Source of the DNA: Rossellomorea aquimaris
GTDB taxonomy: Bacteria > Bacillota > Bacilli > Bacillales > Fictibacillaceae
Assembly: GCA_020524245.1 (NCBI GenBank)
Contig: JAIVLN010000002.1
Coordinates: forward strand, 186,001-250,000
DNA length: 64,000 nt
Direction: 5' to 3'
Shown: positions 25,767 through 34,255 of the stretch, one piece after another
Layout of the letters: every line of letters begins with the position of its first letter
Numbering within the stretch: position 1 is the stretch's first letter
The notes under the pieces: model-generated
Told to the model about the DNA's origin: nothing
Database searches by the model: none
Seen by the model: the letters and a program-made list of their open reading frames with translations, nothing else
Made by a program: the position numbers and the translations under genes

Positions 25767-26324
25767 TTACTCCTCCTTAAGGTTTAGTAATGTTTCCTTC
25801 GTTTTCACACACCAGTCCATTGCAGCTTCTGTCGTACACAGCCCATAATCCAAAGTAATGATCCAAAATGGTGTATCACCTTGATCACATAAATCAGATA
25901 AAATCATCTCTTTAATTCCTGCATATGTGTTGTATCTTTCGCTGAGTTTGCTGTGGTATGTGTCCAGTAAGTCGATCGTGTTGTATGTGTCTTGATGGCG
26001 GCTGAAAAACAGCTTCAAAAGGAGGTCGTTCTTTTCAATTGGGAGCTCTTGGATAGGTTGCTGGAGCCAGTTTCGCAGGGTTTCTTCTCCTGTTGGTGTA
26101 ATAAAGTACTCTTTTTTGTCTGGCTTTCCCTCTTGAGAGGAAAGCTTGACCTCCGCAAATCCTTGTTCTACGAGACGTTTCAATGTTGGGTAAATTTGTC
26201 CGTAACTAATTTTCCAAAAATGATTCAGGCTACCGTCAATCATCTGCTTCATTGCGTATCCAGTATGATATCCCGTAGTCAGCAAACCTAAAATGGCATA
26301 TTGCGTATAGTTTTCCTTTGCCAT
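25767..26324 (-). CDS. PadR family transcriptional regulator
   Basis: A 185-residue repressor. The PadR winged helix starts QYAILGLLTTGYHTGYAMKQ and contains FWKISYGQIYPTLKRLVEQGF (about 31-51). A C-terminal helical dimer domain (Vir-like) follows. ATG at 26324 has GAGGTG five bases upstream. Tandem inverted repeats lie just before the gene, so autoregulation and control of the DUF4188 partner are likely. PadR proteins commonly respond to phenolic compounds. Confidence 0.9.
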   Translation of the reverse strand: MAKENYTQYAILGLLTTGYHTGYAMKQMIDGSLNHFWKISYGQIYPTLKRLVEQGFAEVKLSSQEGKPDKKEYFITPTGEETLRNWLQQPIQELPIEKNDLLLKLFFSRHQDTYNTIDLLDTYHSKLSERYNTYAGIKEMILSDLCDQGDTPFWIITLDYGLCTTEAAMDWCVKTKETLLNLKEE

Positions 26325-26341
26325 TGTACACCTCATTAACA

Positions 26342-26373
26342 ATGTATCTTTTTGATACATATCTATTTGATAT
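26342..26373. promoter_or_regulatory. Tandem PadR-type operators
   Basis: ATGTATC-TTTTT-GATACAT (26342-26360) is followed immediately by ATATC-TATTT-GATAT (26359-26373). The two inverted repeats have centres about 15 bases apart and lie 18 bases upstream of the padR start codon. Confidence 0.65.
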
Positions 26374-26506
26374 ATATACTATAACAACATTACCCCCATA
26401 AGTAAACCTTTTTATTGGAAAAATATCCTAACATCGCATTATTTTGTGATATAACTCGATTTTCGGTTAACTCCCAAATAAAATTCGGTCCTTCCGCATA
26501 AAGACA

Positions 26507-26626
26507 AGAAATTATAGCTCAGATTTGAGATTTATAGCTCAGATTTGAAAAATATAGCCGAGATTTGAGAATTATAGCCCAGAATTCAGAAATATAGCTC
26601 AAATTCCAGAAATATAGCCGAAAACC
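26507..26626. repeat. 20-bp tandem repeat, copy B (six units)
   Basis: Six successive 20-base units of the type GARAWWTATAGCYCAGATTT. The family is the same as at 16119-16197, with the core ATTATAGC in common. It fills most of the 390-base gap between the padR start and the GNAT remnant. Confidence 0.88.
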
Positions 26627-26714
26627 CATTTCTATATCGTAAATTTCCGCCCCAACGGAAATCTCCTCGTAATAAAAAACCCCGAAGGACATTCCTTCAG
26701 AGTCTTTCTCTAAC

Positions 26715-26925
26715 TTATAACGTTTTAACGACAGCCATTTCTTTTCCGAAACGGTCACCATGGTCGACAAATCCATGACTCTCATACAATCGGTGTGCAC
26801 TTTTGTTCTCTGGATGATAGCCAACTACGATTTTCTTTGCATCCGGTAACTTCGCCATTTAATTGACAGCATTCATACCAATTTTCTTCATTCAATTCTA
26901 CAAGTTGTATTTCGTTCTTTTTCAT
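26715..26925 (-). pseudogene. GNAT acetyltransferase remnant, internal deletion
   Basis: The N-terminal 23 residues (MKKNEIQLVELNEENWYECC...) and the C-terminal end (GYHPENKSAHRLYESHGFVDHGDRFGKEMAVVKTL) of a spermidine-acetyltransferase-like GNAT are present but joined with a frame change. Roughly 80 residues of the middle, including the acetyl-CoA site, are missing. Its ATG overlaps the stop of the upstream SnoaL-like gene, so it was once the second gene of that operon. Confidence 0.8.
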
Positions 26926-27344
26926 GTGTTGACTCCTTTTGATTGCAGTGGTCGTAATTGATCCAATACGTGAAGGTCGCTCATTTCGCACCAAAGTTCT
27001 TGTATCCTTCCTTCTTCAAACCGGAGAATCATCAACCCGGTTTCTGTGACACGCTGGTCGGTTGAAGGAATGTCCAACCATCCACCCTTATATGTCATGT
27101 GGCCTGTGTACCGGACTGCAGTCTTTTCACCACTTTCAAAATAGTCCTCGATGACCCACTCATCATCAACAAAAACCGATCTGAACCAGCCCATGAAATC
27201 GGCTATGAAATCCTCTTGCCCTTTAAAGGTATGATTCGGAACATGCACATTTAAATCTGGAGCGGTAATTTCTTTTAACGTATGTACGTCTCCTTTTGTA
27301 AAAACCTCGCTGAACCATCTTTCGACGATGTGTCGGTATTGCAT
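26922..27344 (-). CDS. SnoaL-like/NTF2-fold protein
   Basis: A 140-residue protein of the SnoaL-like polyketide cyclase / ester cyclase fold. It begins MQYRHIVERWFSEVF, and FIADFMGWFRSVF and AVRYTGHMTYKG (about 80-91) are typical. The catalytic role is uncertain. ATG at 27344 follows GAGGAGTG. The upstream alternative start at 27389 adds 15 unlikely residues. Confidence 0.8.
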   Translation of the reverse strand: MQYRHIVERWFSEVFTKGDVHTLKEITAPDLNVHVPNHTFKGQEDFIADFMGWFRSVFVDDEWVIEDYFESGEKTAVRYTGHMTYKGGWLDIPSTDQRVTETGLMILRFEEGRIQELWCEMSDLHVLDQLRPLQSKGVNT

Positions 27345-27467
27345 AGGATCACTCCTCGGATTAGGGTTACAACCACCTTCATCTTTCATTGAGGGACCCC
27401 TTCCAAAAGCAGAGAATGGTCATAAAAAAGACAAACTTTAATCTAATGGATCTTTATTGTACATTGA

Positions 27468-27761
27468 TTAATTATCTCCTAGTTCAGTCATCCATTTCAT
27501 TACTTTTTTCCGTGGATAATATATATTACCATTCAATCGGATATGTGGAATATCCGGATATTCTTGTAATAAAGCTTTCGCATCTTCTTTCGAAACTCCA
27601 ATATAATGATGTATCTGATCTTCCTTTATAAAGTTATCTGTATCCGATGAATCAAGGCTATCCATCAAACTTCTTCCATTTGGATTCTTGAAATTCTTCA
27701 GCCCTTCTCCAATAAAAAAAGCAGCTCCGACCAAACCGAGCCCAATCCACATTAAATCCAT
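27468..27761 (-). CDS. Membrane protein with C-terminal helix-turn-helix-like region
   Basis: A 97-residue protein. An N-terminal transmembrane helix (MDLMWIGLGLVGAAFFIG) leads to a domain with YIGVSKEDAKALLQEYPDIPHIRLNG and YYPRKKVMKWM, which resembles an excisionase-type winged helix. AAGGGGG precedes the ATG. The function is unknown. Confidence 0.6.
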   Translation of the reverse strand: MDLMWIGLGLVGAAFFIGEGLKNFKNPNGRSLMDSLDSSDTDNFIKEDQIHHYIGVSKEDAKALLQEYPDIPHIRLNGNIYYPRKKVMKWMTELGDN

Positions 27762-27909
27762 CACATTTCCCCCTTGATTATCGTTATGTATTCAACTGTA
27801 TATCGTTTTTCCGCTGAAAGCTCCAACTTTCACTCTCTCAAACTTGTACTCATAGATGGTAACCCCACCAAAGCTACATATACGATATGAAAGATTGGAA
27901 GGGTGAACA

Positions 27910-28251
27910 CTATGCTAAACGGAATTCAATTGCCAGTACACCATATTGTTCCTCTTGTTCTAGTGAATAAATGTCATAAGTACCATCCATTAATTCTTGA
28001 AGTGACCAACCTTCGCAGCCCATTATTGAGGGAGGTAGATCTTCGTACATCTCTTTAAAAGTTTTATAGTTTCTAAGGTCCTTTACTATTACTTTTAAAA
28101 ATTCATCCTGGTCCGGCAGTTTTGTAAACTCGATTGTGTCCCCCACCATAACCTTTCTTCTCTTCGCATCGTTCAGCCGAATTTCAATCGTTTTCTGTCC
28201 AGACTTAATCAAGTCAAAATACTCTTCATTCAAGCTCATTTTATGTAACAT
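27910..28251 (-). CDS. ASCH domain protein
   Basis: A 113-residue PUA-like ASCH domain. It begins with the conserved LNEEYFDLIKSGQKTIEIRLNDAKRR (about 7-32), and GDTIEF and YGVLAIEF follow. ASCH proteins are thought to bind RNA; some hydrolyse acylated nucleosides. It is preceded by GGAGCGATC and by a small membrane protein gene 14 bases upstream. Confidence 0.85.
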   Translation of the reverse strand: MLHKMSLNEEYFDLIKSGQKTIEIRLNDAKRRKVMVGDTIEFTKLPDQDEFLKVIVKDLRNYKTFKEMYEDLPPSIMGCEGWSLQELMDGTYDIYSLEQEEQYGVLAIEFRLA

Positions 28252-28265
28252 GTTGATCGCTCCGT

Positions 28266-28493
28266 TTATTCGTTTGCTTTTTCCTCTAAATAACGTTCAT
28301 ACACTTCGACGTGTTTTTCTTTATCGGGTACGAGTACGTCTATTTTCTTCTTCACTTTATGTAATAAATAAAGTCCGTGCAGAACACATCCGAACAAGAT
28401 CCCAAACGCGAGAATTCCTCCAAGTAATGTCCCCATGCTCATGAGCACGAATCCTATTAAACTAGCTATAACTATAAATACAAATAAGTACAC
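28266..28493 (-). CDS. Small two-helix membrane protein
   Basis: A 75-residue protein with two transmembrane helices in about the first 45 residues and a charged tail (KVKKKIDVLVPDKEKHVEVYERYLEEK). GTG at 28493 has GGAGG seven bases upstream; TTG at 28508 is the longer alternative. The function is unknown. Confidence 0.6.
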   Translation of the reverse strand: MYLFVFIVIASLIGFVLMSMGTLLGGILAFGILFGCVLHGLYLLHKVKKKIDVLVPDKEKHVEVYERYLEEKANE

Positions 28494-28544
28494 CTCATCC
28501 CCTCCCAAACCATATTAACATAATTTTCCTTTGTGCGTATAAAT

Positions 28545-28577
28545 CAAAAAAGAAGCCTCCCTTTTGGAAGGCTTCTT
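28545..28577 (-). terminator. Terminator of the subtilase gene
   Basis: On the minus strand AAGAAGCCT / AGGCTTCTT hairpin followed by TTTTTTGA. Confidence 0.8.
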
Positions 28578-28585
28578 AAACATAA

Positions 28586-30991
28586 TTAGTAGTTATTGAA
28601 GAAGCGTGTCATCGCTACTGCGAAGTCACCTCGCGTTAGCTCTTTCGTTGGATGGAACTCCGCATGGATGATCGGTTCCTTGTCGTAAGGTCCTTGGCTT
28701 GAGGTGAAGTGGGCGTTGAAGATTCCCAGGTCCAGCGCTAACTGAACGTAGCCCTTCAACTCAGCTGGAATTTCACCCGCGTCCTCAATCGGGAGTCTTT
28801 CTCCTTTATAAGCGACCGTCAATTCCCCTTCAAAGCTTCGCGCTTCCTCTTGAAGTCCTAAGCTTTGAACGAGCGTATAAGCGAGTTCCGCTCGAGTGAC
28901 GCTATCACCAACATCCACTGAATTCATCACGCTATCGTGTGTGTACTCACCTTTTAACGCTGAACCTTTCGTGAGTACTGCATCAACTGCTGCGTCCGGA
29001 CTGGTCTGTTCGACTTGACGAATTCCGGCTCCCATCACAAGATAGCTTGCCAGGTCTCCTTCAATCAACAGAGCATCTGCGTTAAAATCGCCTCCAGCTT
29101 CCGCATCAAACAACCGCTCAGTGATACCAAGCTTGATTGCATCTGCTGCCGCGTGCCCTTCAATGTCTCCGAGACCATTCATAACACTAGCCGTTTTCTG
29201 CGTAAGTGTACCGACGACCTTTTCCGGTAAAGCGACACCAGGATAAGCACTCACTTCGAGCTTCCACTCACCTGCAACCGGATTGTCGACCGTAATCGTG
29301 TTAACGAGGTCGATACTGTACGTCGGGTTGAAACCTGATTCATACACTTCTCCGTTCGGATCCGTGATCGTGAACACAAGTGGGTTTCCACCTTCTTCTG
29401 TGAACGTGTCTCCATCCGCGTACATCTTAGCCACGAGCTGGGCTTGGTTTTCTTTTACGTTAAAAGTCGTTTCGTTCGTTCCAGTCGGATCGTAATCCAT
29501 TTCATAGTTTTCACGTGTGACGTCCATGGAGCTGTAAGCGTTGAACGTCTTATCTTTGTTCACCGTCGCTCCGTACTTTTTATCAGGATTGAAAGCCAGG
29601 TCGACTGCGCCGTATGCATTCACATACCCAGAGCCGACTTCATACGCTTCACGTCCTGGAATATTTGTTGCCGTATGACTGATGATCTCCTTCACTTCAC
29701 TCGGTGACAAGGTCGGTTCTGCATCTAATAGTAAAGCAACGATTCCAGCGACATGAGGTGTCGCCATCGATGTTCCGTTCAGCATCGTATAGTACGGTAG
29801 GTAAGCTGCCGGGATGTTGTCTTTGTCTTTGTTCGTTGCGATAACACCAACTGGTGAAAGTGTACGCGCTGAAATGATATCGACTCCAGGAGCGGTCACA
29901 GTCGGCTGGTCTTTCCACGTCCATGTTTCACCATCAACTTCAAATGTTTCTTCCACGCCTCTCGTTCCTCGGGAAGAAAAGCTCGCGAGCGTACCATCCT
30001 TCACACCTGCTGCTACTGAAATGACCCATGGCGCTTTTGCATATGGATTGTGTGTATCCTCATCAGGTCCGGAATTCCCTGCTGCAAAAAGAACCGTGAT
30101 CCCGCGGTCATAACAATCTTTTGTCGCAACGTTAACCGGATCATCGACGAAAAAGTCGTCATTCGATCCCCAGGAGTTCGTGATGACCCGAATATTGTAT
30201 TCGTTCTGATGCGTAATCGCATAGTCGAATCCACCGACCAAATCGAGGATCAATACACCGCCACCAGAACCGTAACCGATCAGGTCGGCGCCAGGTGCCA
30301 CACCTTCATACATACCGCCTGAAGCTGCTCCAGTTCCTCCAACCGTTCCAGCTACGTGTGTTCCATGACCAGAATTCGTATCCGTATTAACGACATCTTC
30401 TTGATAGACGATCGGCGTAAGTCCTGTCGTTTTCGCCATGTTCGTTGTTCCGAGTACGTTTTGCACGAGATTTTTGCCAAGTTTCAGGTCAGGGTGTGCC
30501 CCATCAACACCACTGTCGTTAACGACCACACCGATTCCCTTTCCGGATACAGGGAACCCTTCATTCGCCTTCTGCATGTCTTTGTCCGTACGTACTTTGT
30601 TGACACCGGTCAATTCCGTTGCGTTCCCGTTGTACATCTCCACTTTACGATTCAGGTAGAGTGAGCGGACATCGTCCTTTTGAGATAAAGCTTCAATTTG
30701 TTCTGCTGTTGCCATGACACCTGCAATCGGAAGGGATTGCATCGTAATCCCCGTGTTGATGCCTAATGCTTTTAACAAATCCACGTTCTCAGATGAAGGT
30801 GCCCCTTCACCATGAAAAGTGACGATGACATTGATTAGACCAGTCGATGCTTTCATTTTATCCAGGAGATGTTGATCAATCGTCGCTGTGCCATTGTCCG
30901 TCGTTGCACTGCCACTACTTGTTGGTAAAAATATTCCGATAACCAAAACCGCTGCCATCAGTATTGAAATGAGTGATTTGTTTCTTTGCAA
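28586..30991 (-). CDS. Secreted S8 subtilisin-like protease with C-terminal SLH-like motifs
   Basis: An 801-residue exported serine protease. Signal peptide 1-29, an I9-type propeptide (about 40-118), and a catalytic domain with Asp159 (NDSGVDGAHPDL), His209 (GHGTHVAG), oxyanion Asn305 (AAGNSGP) and Ser408 (NGTSMATPHVAG). After a beta-rich region, the C-terminal 180 residues carry S-layer-homology-like motifs, VTRAELAYTLVQSLGL and LTRGDFAVAMTRFF, which may anchor it to the cell wall. A terminator follows. The gene is monocistronic. Confidence 0.93.
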   Translation of the reverse strand: MQRNKSLISILMAAVLVIGIFLPTSSGSATTDNGTATIDQHLLDKMKASTGLINVIVTFHGEGAPSSENVDLLKALGINTGITMQSLPIAGVMATAEQIEALSQKDDVRSLYLNRKVEMYNGNATELTGVNKVRTDKDMQKANEGFPVSGKGIGVVVNDSGVDGAHPDLKLGKNLVQNVLGTTNMAKTTGLTPIVYQEDVVNTDTNSGHGTHVAGTVGGTGAASGGMYEGVAPGADLIGYGSGGGVLILDLVGGFDYAITHQNEYNIRVITNSWGSNDDFFVDDPVNVATKDCYDRGITVLFAAGNSGPDEDTHNPYAKAPWVISVAAGVKDGTLASFSSRGTRGVEETFEVDGETWTWKDQPTVTAPGVDIISARTLSPVGVIATNKDKDNIPAAYLPYYTMLNGTSMATPHVAGIVALLLDAEPTLSPSEVKEIISHTATNIPGREAYEVGSGYVNAYGAVDLAFNPDKKYGATVNKDKTFNAYSSMDVTRENYEMDYDPTGTNETTFNVKENQAQLVAKMYADGDTFTEEGGNPLVFTITDPNGEVYESGFNPTYSIDLVNTITVDNPVAGEWKLEVSAYPGVALPEKVVGTLTQKTASVMNGLGDIEGHAAADAIKLGITERLFDAEAGGDFNADALLIEGDLASYLVMGAGIRQVEQTSPDAAVDAVLTKGSALKGEYTHDSVMNSVDVGDSVTRAELAYTLVQSLGLQEEARSFEGELTVAYKGERLPIEDAGEIPAELKGYVQLALDLGIFNAHFTSSQGPYDKEPIIHAEFHPTKELTRGDFAVAMTRFFNNY

Positions 30992-31152
30992 ATGAACGCA
31001 CTTCCTTTTCCTGAAATTTCTGACATTACCACTACTTAAATTATCACACCGTTCAGGCTCGTAATCTATTAGGAGAAAGGCATATTTACAGGTAAAAGAA
31101 AGTAGTAGATTTAGCTAGTACCTAAGGGTTAACCTATGGTATTTGGTCTAAT

Positions 31153-31183
31153 AAAAATGCGACTACCCTTCTCAGGTAATCGC
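31153..31183 (-). terminator. Terminator after the paiB operon
   Basis: On the minus strand GCGATTACC / GGGTAGTCGC hairpin followed by ATTTTTATT. Confidence 0.7.
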
Positions 31184-31197
31184 AAAGTATGTACAGC

Positions 31198-31455
31198 TTA
31201 AACATGATCTGTGAAGATTTTTCTATAGGTAACAAATAATCCTCCGACTAACACGGATACGACAACGAATGAAAGCACAAATAGGATAGGTGATACAGTA
31301 AAGCCAAATGCAACTTCATTCGAGAGAGGTGTACCATTTGATAAATCCGGGGTATAGTTCCATGTTTGAACAAAACCTATGACAAGCATGGTTCCAAAAT
31401 AAACAAAATGTAAGATGGCAGAAACCATCATGGATTGTAAAATTAATTTCTTCAA
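31198..31455 (-). CDS. Small membrane protein
   Basis: An 85-residue protein with two transmembrane helices (about 10-30 and 50-75). It starts 2 bases after the paiB stop codon and is the last gene of the GNAT-paiB operon. No recognised family. Confidence 0.6.
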   Translation of the reverse strand: MKKLILQSMMVSAILHFVYFGTMLVIGFVQTWNYTPDLSNGTPLSNEVAFGFTVSPILFVLSFVVVSVLVGGLFVTYRKIFTDHV

Positions 31456-31456
31456 T

Positions 31457-32077
31457 TTAAAACTCCGTTCCTTTCCATTTCATTTTCATTCGGGATGCGA
31501 TCTCTCCTTCATTCAAGCCTCCGCTTTTCTCCAGTTCTTGTACAACACGTTTTTGACGCTCAAAAGAATGGTTTTGGCTCAGCTTCTCTTTTCCTTCCAC
31601 TTTATCAATCTTGATTCTGAAGCCTTGGACCGCTTTACTCATTCCATCAATATAACCGGGTTCCACTTCATTGAGCTGATAAGCACTATCTTTCACTTCA
31701 TATTTTTGTACCATTTCACGGAATGAACTCATCAACTCTTGTTGGTCGGTCAGAAGTTCCACTGTTCCATACACATGGACCGTTACATAATTCCAAGTCG
31801 GAACCGCTCGATCCGTTTCATACCAGGAAGGGGAAATGTAACTGTGCGGACCGTGGAAAATCGTAAGTACACGCTGGCTCTCAATGTCCTTCCATTGTGG
31901 ATTGGCAAGTGCAAAATGGCCGTAAAGGTATGTCCGATCATCATTGATCAGGATTGGCAAATGAGTTGCAAACGGCATCCCATCATGCTGGGAAACCAGT
32001 GTAGCAAAGCTATATTCATCTATGACTATATAAGCCATTTCAGGGTCTACCATTTTAAAATGCGAAGGGATATACAT
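31457..32077 (-). CDS. paiB: PaiB family FMN-binding protein
   Basis: A 206-residue PaiB homologue. The start [41 protein letters not shown] (about 39-63) and the [14 protein letters not shown] motif are characteristic. In B. subtilis PaiB represses sporulation and protease genes; structurally it is an FMN-binding split barrel. It lies 11 bases after a GNAT gene, recalling the paiAB pair, though that GNAT is not closely PaiA-like. Confidence 0.92.
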   Translation of the reverse strand: MYIPSHFKMVDPEMAYIVIDEYSFATLVSQHDGMPFATHLPILINDDRTYLYGHFALANPQWKDIESQRVLTIFHGPHSYISPSWYETDRAVPTWNYVTVHVYGTVELLTDQQELMSSFREMVQKYEVKDSAYQLNEVEPGYIDGMSKAVQGFRIKIDKVEGKEKLSQNHSFERQKRVVQELEKSGGLNEGEIASRMKMKWKGTEF

Positions 32078-32088
32078 AAGTTCCTCCT

Positions 32089-32619
32089 CTAGACGAGCTT
32101 ATACATGAGAATGTCATCCACGTATTCATTTTCGTTAAACTTGAATTCTTTCACTTTTCGTCCTTCTTCCAAAAAGCCTAAGCTCTTATACAATGAAATT
32201 GCTCTTTGGTTCGTTGAAAATACACCCAAGCTCACTTTTTCAATCAATGGGTTCTTTTCTGCCCATTCTAATAAAGCACTTACGAGCATTCGTCCAAGTC
32301 CGCGGTCTCTGTATTCTTTTCTTATCATCAATCCAAAAGAACCCGTGTGCGCCATGCGCTTTCTCTCTTGTGCAATGAACACGATCCACCCGACCACTTC
32401 ACCAACCATTTCAGCCACTATCAGCGTATCACGTTCATTTTTCAACCGCTTCTGCATCCATTCGTATTGCTCTTCTGTTGTTCTCGTGAACTCTTCGGAT
32501 ACGGCAATAAAATACGCACCTTCAGAAATCACATCAGTATGTATGTCTAGAACTGCATCGCTATCCTCTAATGTCGCTGGCCTAATCACGCATGCCCGGT
32601 CTCCTTTTAATACGGTCAT
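32089..32619 (-). CDS. GNAT family N-acetyltransferase
   Basis: A 176-residue GNAT of the RimI/phosphinothricin-acetyltransferase type. [18 protein letters not shown] (about 95-112) is motif A, and [18 protein letters not shown] (137-154) is the C-terminal motif. The substrate is unknown. First gene of the operon with paiB. Confidence 0.85.
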   Translation of the reverse strand: MTVLKGDRACVIRPATLEDSDAVLDIHTDVISEGAYFIAVSEEFTRTTEEQYEWMQKRLKNERDTLIVAEMVGEVVGWIVFIAQERKRMAHTGSFGLMIRKEYRDRGLGRMLVSALLEWAEKNPLIEKVSLGVFSTNQRAISLYKSLGFLEEGRKVKEFKFNENEYVDDILMYKLV

Positions 32620-32690
32620 CTATATCTCCCCTATTTTGAGCTAACTTAGAGTTTCGATATAACCATTTGCGAATCCTTTATCCTATACAT

Positions 32691-32715
32691 AAAAAAGAAG
32701 CTGCGATTGCAGCTT
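32691..32715 (-). terminator. Terminator of the APC permease gene
   Basis: On the minus strand AAGCTGC / GCAGCTT hairpin followed by CTTTTTT. Confidence 0.8.
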
Positions 32716-32726
32716 CCCTTTGAAAT

Positions 32727-34031
32727 CTATTCGTCTTCAGCAGTTCTGTACTTTAAGAAGTAGTGTTCGCCAATGAAGACAGCCAAAATAAACAATATCG
32801 AGACAACCACGATTAACAAATCGTTTTTAGCTTTCACCCACAGGAATGCCCCTAGTACAATCCCATCTAATGTTAATGCAGTCAGCACGACTCCCTTGTT
32901 TGCTTTCACTTTTCCTCGTAATTTCTTGAATACACCCCAGTGAATGATCATGTCCATCACTAAGTAAAGAATAGCCCCTACAGATGCTATTCGACTTAAG
33001 TCGAATAAGACCGTTAATACCATTGCTAGTACGATTGTATAGACAAGAGTATGCTTTTGGATTTTCCCAGGCATCCCGAAGTGGCTGTGCGGGATGAGCT
33101 TCATATCTGTCAACATAGCAAGCATACGGGAAACAGCGAATACACTCGCTATGATACCACTAATCGTCGCAATAATGGCAATAGCTACTGTGAACCAAAC
33201 CCCATAATCACCGAATGCCGGTCGTGCAGCTTCTGCTAATGAATAGTTTTTCGCTTCAATAATTTGGTTCAATGGCAGGTTTGTAGATACAGCCCATGCC
33301 AACAGTAAATAAACAGCAAGGCTGATCAATATGGAAAATACGATTGCTCGCCCTACATTTTTCTTAGGTTCGACGATTTCTGAACCACTATTCGTGATGG
33401 TTGTGAACCCTTTGAATGATAAGATTGTGAGGGCAACAGCTGCGATAATACTTGCGATGGTCGAATCAGGAGCACTCCCTCCTCCATCAGCTGGTGTAAA
33501 TGAAAAACCAGCTACCCATAATCCACCGATTGCAAATATCACCAACCCGATAATTTTCAAAAGGGAAACGATTGATGTGAACGTCTGGATGAAGCTGTTC
33601 TTTGCAATATTAACTAGAAAAGCAAACGTCAATAATCCCACACCTAGAAGTGGAACGAGATAATCGGGTTGATTCCCACCAAAAGTTTGAAGGGTGTACG
33701 TGCCGAACGTTCTCGCTACGAGACTTTGGTTGATCACCATTGAGATCGCCATCAACATGGCTGCAGAAGCGGTTATGGTCGTTTTTCCATATGCTTTGAC
33801 TAGAAACATCCCTATACCGCCAGCGGAAGGATATTCATTACTCATTTTCACATAGGAATATGCACTGAAACCTGTAACGATCCCACCTACTATGAAAATT
33901 AACGGAAACCAGACACCAGCCAGTTCAGCAACTTGTCCCAGCAAGGCGAAGATTCCCGCACTAATCATGACACCGGTGCCTAAACCGATTGCACCAATTA
34001 ATGTAATGCTATTCTTCTTATAATCTTCCAT
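32727..34031 (-). CDS. APC family amino acid permease
   Basis: A 434-residue transporter with about 12 transmembrane helices. The substrate-binding unwound helix 1 motif GAIGLGTGVMISAGIFALLG (about 13-32) is classic for APC permeases, and FKGFTTITNSGSEIVEPKKNVGRAI matches the helix 6 region. GAGGTGAG precedes the ATG at 34031. The amino acid transported is not predictable. Confidence 0.9.
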   Translation of the reverse strand: MEDYKKNSITLIGAIGLGTGVMISAGIFALLGQVAELAGVWFPLIFIVGGIVTGFSAYSYVKMSNEYPSAGGIGMFLVKAYGKTTITASAAMLMAISMVINQSLVARTFGTYTLQTFGGNQPDYLVPLLGVGLLTFAFLVNIAKNSFIQTFTSIVSLLKIIGLVIFAIGGLWVAGFSFTPADGGGSAPDSTIASIIAAVALTILSFKGFTTITNSGSEIVEPKKNVGRAIVFSILISLAVYLLLAWAVSTNLPLNQIIEAKNYSLAEAARPAFGDYGVWFTVAIAIIATISGIIASVFAVSRMLAMLTDMKLIPHSHFGMPGKIQKHTLVYTIVLAMVLTVLFDLSRIASVGAILYLVMDMIIHWGVFKKLRGKVKANKGVVLTALTLDGIVLGAFLWVKAKNDLLIVVVSILFILAVFIGEHYFLKYRTAEDE

Positions 34032-34164
34032 AAGACTCACCTCGTTTACTACTCGCCTTAATATCCCCCTATCGTATGTAAACTTATAAGACATCTTTCC
34101 CCCATGGTACTCACATACCCTGTTTGGTATTTTCTAAAAACCCCCACTTTTACCTCATAAAAAC

Positions 34165-34190
34165 TACCCCTTTTTGTATAAAGGGGTAGT
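34165..34190. terminator. Hairpin upstream of the permease
   Basis: CTACCCCTTT and AAAGGGGTAG form a 10-bp stem with a short loop, between the permease promoter region and the carboxypeptidase stop. Probably part of the terminator region of the carboxypeptidase gene, together with a second weaker hairpin at 34205-34245. Confidence 0.5.
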
Positions 34191-34255
34191 TGGATTTTGA
34201 AGCAACTGTATTCAGAAAAAGATGCTACTTATGATAGCAGCTTCCTTTTAACAAA

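Noticed and set aside
26519-26824. 101-codon minus-strand ORF over the 20-bp repeat
   Set aside because: Its frame conflicts with the GNAT remnant reading and the repeat part gives only low-complexity peptide.
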